From assembly GCA_003481745.1 (NCBI GenBank), contig QULP01000003.1, positions 248,001-312,000 on the forward strand: a DNA stretch of 64,000 bases, given 5' to 3'. Position numbers and translations under genes: made by a program. How positions within the stretch are numbered: position 1 is the stretch's first letter; each line of letters opens with the position of its first letter. The DNA is from Firmicutes bacterium OM04-13BH. Its GTDB lineage: Bacteria > Bacillota > Clostridia > Lachnospirales > Lachnospiraceae. Positions 59,399 through 64,000 of the stretch are shown one piece after another. The notes beneath the pieces are model-generated. The model ran no database searches. It had not been told where the DNA came from and saw only the letters and a program-made list of their open reading frames with translations.

Positions 59399-61621
59399 TT
59401 ATAATTTCTTTAATTTTGCAAAGGATGCAAACATCTTTTTTACGCCTGCTTTTTCAAAAGCTACCGTTACTTCGTAATCTCTTCCACCATCAACAATGGA
59501 TTTTACCACACCAGTTCCAAATTTGATATGTTTGACAGTATCTCCCACATCATAAGAAAGGCTGGATGCTTTTTTTACCTCAAATTTTTTCTGCATAAAT
59601 GCCGGCTCTTTGATTGCTTTTTTCATCTGCTGGTAGCCTTTTGGAAGCGGAATTTCTTTTACTTTTCTTTCTTTGAAATTTCTTCCAAGGTCTACTAATT
59701 CCTTCGGAATTTCACGGATAAATCTGGACGGCTTATTATACTGGGTTTCTCCACGAATCATTCTCTGCTGTGCACAGGTCAGAGTCAAATCCTTCATCGC
59801 TCTTGTGATTCCAACATAACAAAGACGTCTTTCTTCTTCGATTTCAGTCGGGTCATCTGACACGATAGTCATGTAACTTGGGAATACGCCATCTTCCATT
59901 CCTGCCAGATATACATAAGGAAATTCCAAACCTTTTGCACTGTGAAGAGTCATTAGAAGTACACGATTATCATCTCCATCTACCGTGTCAATATCCGCAA
60001 TCAATGCCACTTCTTCCAAGAAACCGCTTAAACTGATTTCCTCATTATTTGCTTCACATTCTTCTTCATAACTTACCACTTTTGTAATCAATTCATCAAT
60101 ATTTTCGATTCGAGATTCCGCTTCTTCTGTTTTTTCTGCCTGAAGTTCTGTCACATACCCGGTTTCGTCAATGATATCTTTCAATAATTCAGATGGACTG
60201 ATATAGTCCAATTTGCTTCTTAAGCTCTGAATAAATGTTACAAATGGTGTAATTTTAGATACTGCACGTCCAAGCGTTGTAATTTCATCTGCTCTTTGCA
60301 AAGCATCATAGAATCCAATTCCGTTCTGGTCTGCAAAATCCTGCACTTTAGAGAGACTTGCAGCACCAATTCCTCTCTTTGGCACATTGATAATACGACG
60401 CACTGCAAGATCATCCCTGGCATTATCTACGGTTTTTAAATAGGCCAGCAAATCTTTGATTTCCTTACGTGCATAGAAGTTTACGCCCCCTACCAGTCTG
60501 TATGGAATATTTGCCATCAAAAATTTTTCTTCAAACATACGGGACTGTGCATTGGTTCGATATAGAATTGCGCAGTCTTTATATTCACATTCTCCCTCAC
60601 GAACTCTTTTACTAATGTCTCCTGCGATATATTCTGCCTCTTCATAACCATTCATAAACTGGCGGTAATGCACGGGTTCACCGATTTCATTATCGGTCCA
60701 AAGCGTTTTTGCTTTTCTTCCAATATTATTGTGAATGACCTGATTGGCAGCCTCAAGGATTGTTTTTGTGGAACGATAATTCTGCTCCAGTTTAATTACT
60801 CTTGCTCTTGGAAATATCTTCTCAAATCCAAGAATATTTCCGATATTTGCACCACGGAACTTATAGATAGACTGATCGTCATCACCAACGACACATAAAT
60901 TCTGATACTTGCCGGCTAAAAGACTGACAAACTTAAATTGCGCTGTGTTCGTATCCTGATATTCGTCTACCATAATATACTTAAATCTTTCCTGATAAGA
61001 ATCCAGCACATCTGGACAGTTCTGGAACAATTCAACAGTTTTTACAATCAAATCATCAAAGTCCAATGCATTGTTTTTCTTTAATTCTTTCTGATACTCT
61101 GTATACGCCATTGCAATTTTTTTCCGGCCGTAATCGTCCATCACACTTTTTTCGTATTCTTCCGGGCCAACCAGATTATCCTTTGCAGAAGAAATTGCAC
61201 CTAAAATCGCACGTTCTTTATAGATTTTCGTGTCAATATTCAGTTTTTTGCAAACTTCTTTCATCAGACTTTTCTGGTCATCGGTATCATAAATCGTAAA
61301 ATTATTTTCATAGCCCAAGCGGTCAATGTACCTTCTTAAAATCCGCACACAGCTTGAGTGAAAGGTTGAAACCCAGATGCTTTCCGAGCCAAATCCCACA
61401 ATCTTATCCACTCGTTCCCGCATTTCACCTGCTGCCTTATTCGTAAATGTAATCGCCATGATATTCCACGGATTAACCCCTTTTTCATCAATCAGATAGG
61501 CAATTCGATGGGTCAGCACACGGGTCTTTCCAGAACCGGCTCCTGCTAAAATTAAAACCGGACCTTCCGTCTGTAAGACAGCTTCTTTCTGTTCCGGATT
61601 TAAGGTATCATATATACTCAT
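59399..61621 (-). CDS. pcrA: UvrD/PcrA-type ATP-dependent DNA helicase
   Basis: A 740-aa superfamily 1A helicase. Motif I GAGSGKTRVL, motif Ia ITFTNKAAGEMR, motif II VDEYQDTN, motif III VGDDDQSIYKFRGA, QNYRST, and motifs V-VI TLHSAKGLEFPYV and LCYVGITRAM are all present. The C-terminal tail ends in a Tudor-like domain (VGDTVKHIKFGTGVV), as in PcrA. It unwinds DNA in repair and plasmid replication. The stop codon is followed by a family B element. Confidence 0.96.
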   Translation of the reverse strand: MSIYDTLNPEQKEAVLQTEGPVLILAGAGSGKTRVLTHRIAYLIDEKGVNPWNIMAITFTNKAAGEMRERVDKIVGFGSESIWVSTFHSSCVRILRRYIDRLGYENNFTIYDTDDQKSLMKEVCKKLNIDTKIYKERAILGAISSAKDNLVGPEEYEKSVMDDYGRKKIAMAYTEYQKELKKNNALDFDDLIVKTVELFQNCPDVLDSYQERFKYIMVDEYQDTNTAQFKFVSLLAGKYQNLCVVGDDDQSIYKFRGANIGNILGFEKIFPRARVIKLEQNYRSTKTILEAANQVIHNNIGRKAKTLWTDNEIGEPVHYRQFMNGYEEAEYIAGDISKRVREGECEYKDCAILYRTNAQSRMFEEKFLMANIPYRLVGGVNFYARKEIKDLLAYLKTVDNARDDLAVRRIINVPKRGIGAASLSKVQDFADQNGIGFYDALQRADEITTLGRAVSKITPFVTFIQSLRSKLDYISPSELLKDIIDETGYVTELQAEKTEEAESRIENIDELITKVVSYEEECEANNEEISLSGFLEEVALIADIDTVDGDDNRVLLMTLHSAKGLEFPYVYLAGMEDGVFPSYMTIVSDDPTEIEEERRLCYVGITRAMKDLTLTCAQQRMIRGETQYNKPSRFIREIPKELVDLGRNFKERKVKEIPLPKGYQQMKKAIKEPAFMQKKFEVKKASSLSYDVGDTVKHIKFGTGVVKSIVDGGRDYEVTVAFEKAGVKKMFASFAKLKKL

Positions 61622-61771
61622 AAACCTGCACCTTCTTTAAAATTATTTTTCAGTGTCACCTGTTTCTACAATATACCATACTCCCCTTATCGGCTTCAAG
61701 CGTGAAAATTTTACAGAAATTCGTTTACAAATAGTTTTGAAAACTATATAATATAGCATAGAGGTGATAAA

Positions 61772-62404
61772 ATGACAATTGACACAAAAGACATGCTCAA
61801 TAGTATTCTTGAAAGCATTTCTCGTATTTCTTATATTAAACCCGAAGAAATTCCGGAAATTGATTTATATATGGATCAGGTAACGACATTTATGGAGAGT
61901 CATCTTTCTTCTTCAAGAAGACATGAAGGAGATAAAATCCTGACGAAAACCATGATTAACAACTATGCAAAAAATAACCTGTTACCGCCACCGGTCAAAA
62001 AGAAATATTCAAAAGAGCATCTTTTAATGCTTACTTTTATTTATTATTTAAAAAATATTTTATGTATCAATGATATCCAGACCCTGCTTGACCCGATTTC
62101 CCAAAATTATTTTTCCGATGACGGCTCTATGGATATGACCGAACTCTATAATGAAATTATGAACTTAGAACTTAAGCAGATTGAGCCACTTGCCAAAGAC
62201 GTGACCAAAAAATATAAACTTGCCTGCAGTTCTTTTGAGCACGCAACAGAAGAAGAACAGGATTTTCTCCGAAAATTCTCTTTCATCTGTATGCTCAGTT
62301 TTGACGTCTATGTTAAAAAACAGGTTATCGAAAAGATTATAGACGATATGGCAGATAACCAACCCAAAGAGACGAAAAATAAGAATAAGAACAGTAAGAA
62401 ATAA
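61772..62404 (+). CDS. DUF1836 domain protein
   Basis: A 210-aa mainly helical protein of the DUF1836 family. The segment GDKILTKTMINNYAKNNLLP is the conserved N-terminal part, resembling a MerR-like winged helix, followed by YSKEHLLMLTFIYYLKNIL. The C-terminus is Lys/Asn-rich. AGAGGTG precedes the ATG. It is divergent from pcrA. Role unknown, possibly DNA binding. Confidence 0.85.
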   Translation: MTIDTKDMLNSILESISRISYIKPEEIPEIDLYMDQVTTFMESHLSSSRRHEGDKILTKTMINNYAKNNLLPPPVKKKYSKEHLLMLTFIYYLKNILCINDIQTLLDPISQNYFSDDGSMDMTELYNEIMNLELKQIEPLAKDVTKKYKLACSSFEHATEEEQDFLRKFSFICMLSFDVYVKKQVIEKIIDDMADNQPKETKNKNKNSKK

Positions 62405-62427
62405 TAAATTGTAAAAATTCTCAAAAA

Positions 62428-62475
62428 AATGGAGAGGTACACATTTTTATTTTTAAAAGGTCCTCTCCTGACTTT
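62428..62475. terminator. Hairpin between DUF1836 and yerC genes
   Basis: GGAGAGG and CCTCTCC arms enclose an AT-rich inner stem, with TGACTTTTTC on the plus side. It lies between convergent genes. Confidence 0.65.
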
Positions 62476-62488
62476 TTCTTTTCTGTTT

Positions 62489-62788
62489 TTATTCTTCTGT
62501 TTTTTCTGCCATTCTCTTAAATACCATTTCGTATCCGTCATTTCCATAGTTCAGACTTCTGTTTACACGGCTGATGGTTGCTGTGGAAGCACCTGTCTTT
62601 TCGGAAATATCAAGATAAGTTCTCTTATCTTTGAGCATCTTTGCTACTTCAAAACGCTGTGACAAAGACAAGATTTCATTGATTGTGCATACATCTTCAA
62701 AAAATGTATAACATTCCTCTCTATCTTTTAAACATAAAATCGCATCAAATAAAGAATCGACTGCTTCTGTATGAATTTTTTTACTCAT
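62489..62788 (-). CDS. yerC: YerC/YecD-family TrpR-like protein
   Basis: A 99-aa TrpR-superfamily protein. The segment LSLSQRFEVAKMLKDKRTYL followed by DISEKTGASTATISRVNRSL is the helix-turn-helix typical of YerC/YecD. In Bacillus, yerC is adjacent to pcrA, and here pcrA is about 1 kb away, so the neighbourhood is conserved. The regulated genes are unknown. AGGAGAG precedes the start. Confidence 0.93.
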   Translation of the reverse strand: MSKKIHTEAVDSLFDAILCLKDREECYTFFEDVCTINEILSLSQRFEVAKMLKDKRTYLDISEKTGASTATISRVNRSLNYGNDGYEMVFKRMAEKTEE

Positions 62789-62896
62789 AATTCTAACTCT
62801 CCTATTATAATGTATATTTTTGTCACCCCAGTATGACTTCTCTTCTTCCTATATTAACACACTAAAATTTTAAAGTAAAGCAGTATTTTTCAAAAT

Positions 62897-63607
62897 TTAC
62901 TTATTAAGAAATTTTTTCAGTTCTTCTACAGAACGGTTTACAATCAACTCTTCCGGAAAATCAATTTCTCTTATTACCTTTTCTGCAAAACAATGACAGC
63001 CAACCAATGCATCTGTATGTGCATCACTATCAACCACAACCGGAACTTCATATTTCTTGCAATAGTGAAGCATGGTCTTTACATTCTCTTCCCCATTTTC
63101 TCTGGTACAGCGAGGGTCTAACGAGTTATTATTCACTTCCAGAAGTACATGATGTTTCTTTGCCCCAAGTACCAGCTGTTCATAATCGACCGGAAATCTT
63201 CCATCGTCCGGATGCCCGATAATATTCACATAAGGATTTTCCATAACTTTTAAATAAGTCTGTGTATTTTCTTCTTTTGTACCAGACTTAAAACAAGGTA
63301 TATGCATACTTGCAATCACGATATCCATTTTTTTTAAGAGATTTTCTTCCATATCTACTTTACCATCTTGATTTAAGATGTTAAGTTCCACACCAAACAG
63401 CATTTCTACCCCAAACATCTTTCGTTCCAGCATTTTTAAATTTGCAAAATAAAACGAATGACAGGTTCCCGGCATTTTCATTGCATGTTCTGTGATTCCC
63501 AACAACTCCAGCCCTTTTTCTGATGCAGACTGTGCCATTTCTTTAATCGTATTATAGGCATGTCCGCTTGCAATCGTATGTGTATGCACATCCAGTACGT
63601 ACTTCAT
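62897..63607 (-). CDS. PHP-domain phosphoesterase (YcdX-like)
   Basis: A 236-aa PHP-superfamily protein of the YcdX/HisK type. Metal ligands appear in DVHTHTIASGH, GITEHA, VELNI, SMHIPCF, IGHPDDGR, LLEVNNNS and VVDSDAHTD. A trinuclear metal site is expected. The start MKYVLDVHTHT has AGGAGG upstream. Substrate unknown. The rest of 63608-63818 is AT-rich with a weak ACAGC/CTGT hairpin and no gene. Confidence 0.9.
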   Translation of the reverse strand: MKYVLDVHTHTIASGHAYNTIKEMAQSASEKGLELLGITEHAMKMPGTCHSFYFANLKMLERKMFGVEMLFGVELNILNQDGKVDMEENLLKKMDIVIASMHIPCFKSGTKEENTQTYLKVMENPYVNIIGHPDDGRFPVDYEQLVLGAKKHHVLLEVNNNSLDPRCTRENGEENVKTMLHYCKKYEVPVVVDSDAHTDALVGCHCFAEKVIREIDFPEELIVNRSVEELKKFLNK

Positions 63608-63818
63608 GATATTTTCCTCCTGATTCAACTATGTACTCTCGGAGTCTTTATTCCTTCTCCTCTGTAAAATTTTTTCTTGCTAACAGGGCTTTTATTATAC
63701 CGCTCTTATCTTTCAAAATCAAGTATGTTTTCCTATTACACTATAGCATTAACATCGTAAAAACAACGCAAAAAAAGACAGCGTATAGAAAAAATTTTCT
63801 GGACACTGTCTCTTGCTT

Positions 63819-63881
63819 TAAAGCGGACATTCGCAATCAGCTTAATGCTCTGTGCATTTGAAGCAGGAATGCTTATCTGCG
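63819..63881 (-). repeat. Internally deleted copy of element family A
   Basis: Sixty-three bp hold the P5 start (AAGCGGACATTCGCAATC) joined directly to the distal part of P2 and P1 (GCATTTGAAGC, AATGCTTATCTGCGG). The middle is lost, much as in the truncated family B copy at 8775, and like it this copy is in tandem with a longer one. Confidence 0.8.
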
Positions 63882-64000
63882 GTAAAGCGGACATTCGCAA
63901 TCCTCTTCGCTACTTGCTCATGAACGCAGTCGCTTTGCGCTCTGTCAGTGGAAGCTTTCAACTCCCACTGACAGAAGCATCCCCCCTCCACCGCTTAGTG
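63882..64000 (-). repeat. Dispersed structured element, family A, cut by window end
   Basis: The first 119 bp of a family A copy: P5, linker, P1 arm GAACGCAG, P4 (TCGCTTTGCG), P3 (GTCAGTGGAAG/ACTCCCACTGAC) and the start of P2. The remaining part lies outside the window. Confidence 0.85.

Noticed and set aside
8775..64000. The repeats as a CRISPR array
   Set aside because: Copies are far apart, about 160 bp long and structured; there is no regular repeat-spacer spacing and no cas gene.

Overview
The window looks like chromosomal DNA of a low-GC Gram-positive anaerobe, most like a gut Lachnospiraceae member. This is inferred from strong AGGAGG-type ribosome-binding sites, a T-box leader on thrS, CsoR-type copper control, LacI-controlled hexuronate use with a TRAP transporter, YerC, DUF1836 and HAAS-type proteins, and seven tRNAs without encoded CCA. 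There is no rRNA, no CRISPR array and no prophage structural module.

Layout. 183-943: seven-tRNA operon (Pro, Gly, Arg, His, Gln, Lys, Leu) with a clear promoter and an internal terminator. 1.0-4.8 kb: nucleotide-pool and RNA housekeeping genes (two YfcE-like phosphoesterases, rdgB, an RlmL-like methyltransferase, a rhodanese, an Asn-rich small protein). 5.0-7.7 kb: M20 amidohydrolase plus YfcC-type carrier. 8.0-10.8 kb: HAAS protein, small multidrug-export-like protein, aminotransferase. 10.9-14.3 kb: csoR-copA-copZ with twin CsoR-like operators. 14.3-16.8 kb: thrS under a T-box. 16.8-26.3 kb: galacturonate module (LacI regulator, uxaC, dctMQP, divergent uxaA-uxaB). Together it imports hexuronate and converts galacturonate via tagaturonate and altronate to KDG; the KDG kinase and aldolase are not here. 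26.4-29.0 kb: udp-cdd-deoB nucleoside salvage. 29.3-30.3 kb: queT behind a preQ1-like leader, then debris of an IS200/IS605-type element and a broken MerR gene. 30.4-36.5 kb: membrane protein, orphan MNT nucleotidyltransferase, GH32 sucrose hydrolase, FeoA-FeoB fusion and MarR regulator. 36.5-43.2 kb: an unusual AT-rich block of five WYL-type regulators and one unrecognised helical protein. 43.4-48.4 kb: THEP1-like NTPase, SLC13-like transporter, zinc-ribbon protein, hutG, aldo-keto reductase, C-GCAxxG-C-C protein. 48.5-50.1 kb: a stand-alone IscB nuclease with its omega-RNA. 50.2-64 kb: a nonsense-interrupted small gene, cytosolic hybrid kinase, MmcQ-MGMT fusion, MATE pump, XRE pair, kptA with an overlapping P-loop kinase, rlmD, pcrA, yerC and a PHP phosphatase.

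The most novel signal is a dispersed ~160-bp element in two sequence families (A and B). Both families keep the same five-helix architecture although the helix sequences differ, which is internal covariation. Full copies start at 8821, 17875, 26310, 33241 and 59232, a copy is cut by the window end from 63882, and there are several truncated or remnant copies. Copies usually sit between a minus-strand stop codon and its terminator, in the same orientation. One supplies the last 27 codons of deoB and another lies in the scrB leader. Other points are an apparent AUU start codon in the uronate LacI regulator, an in-frame TGA in a conserved-looking small gene, and the WYL cluster.
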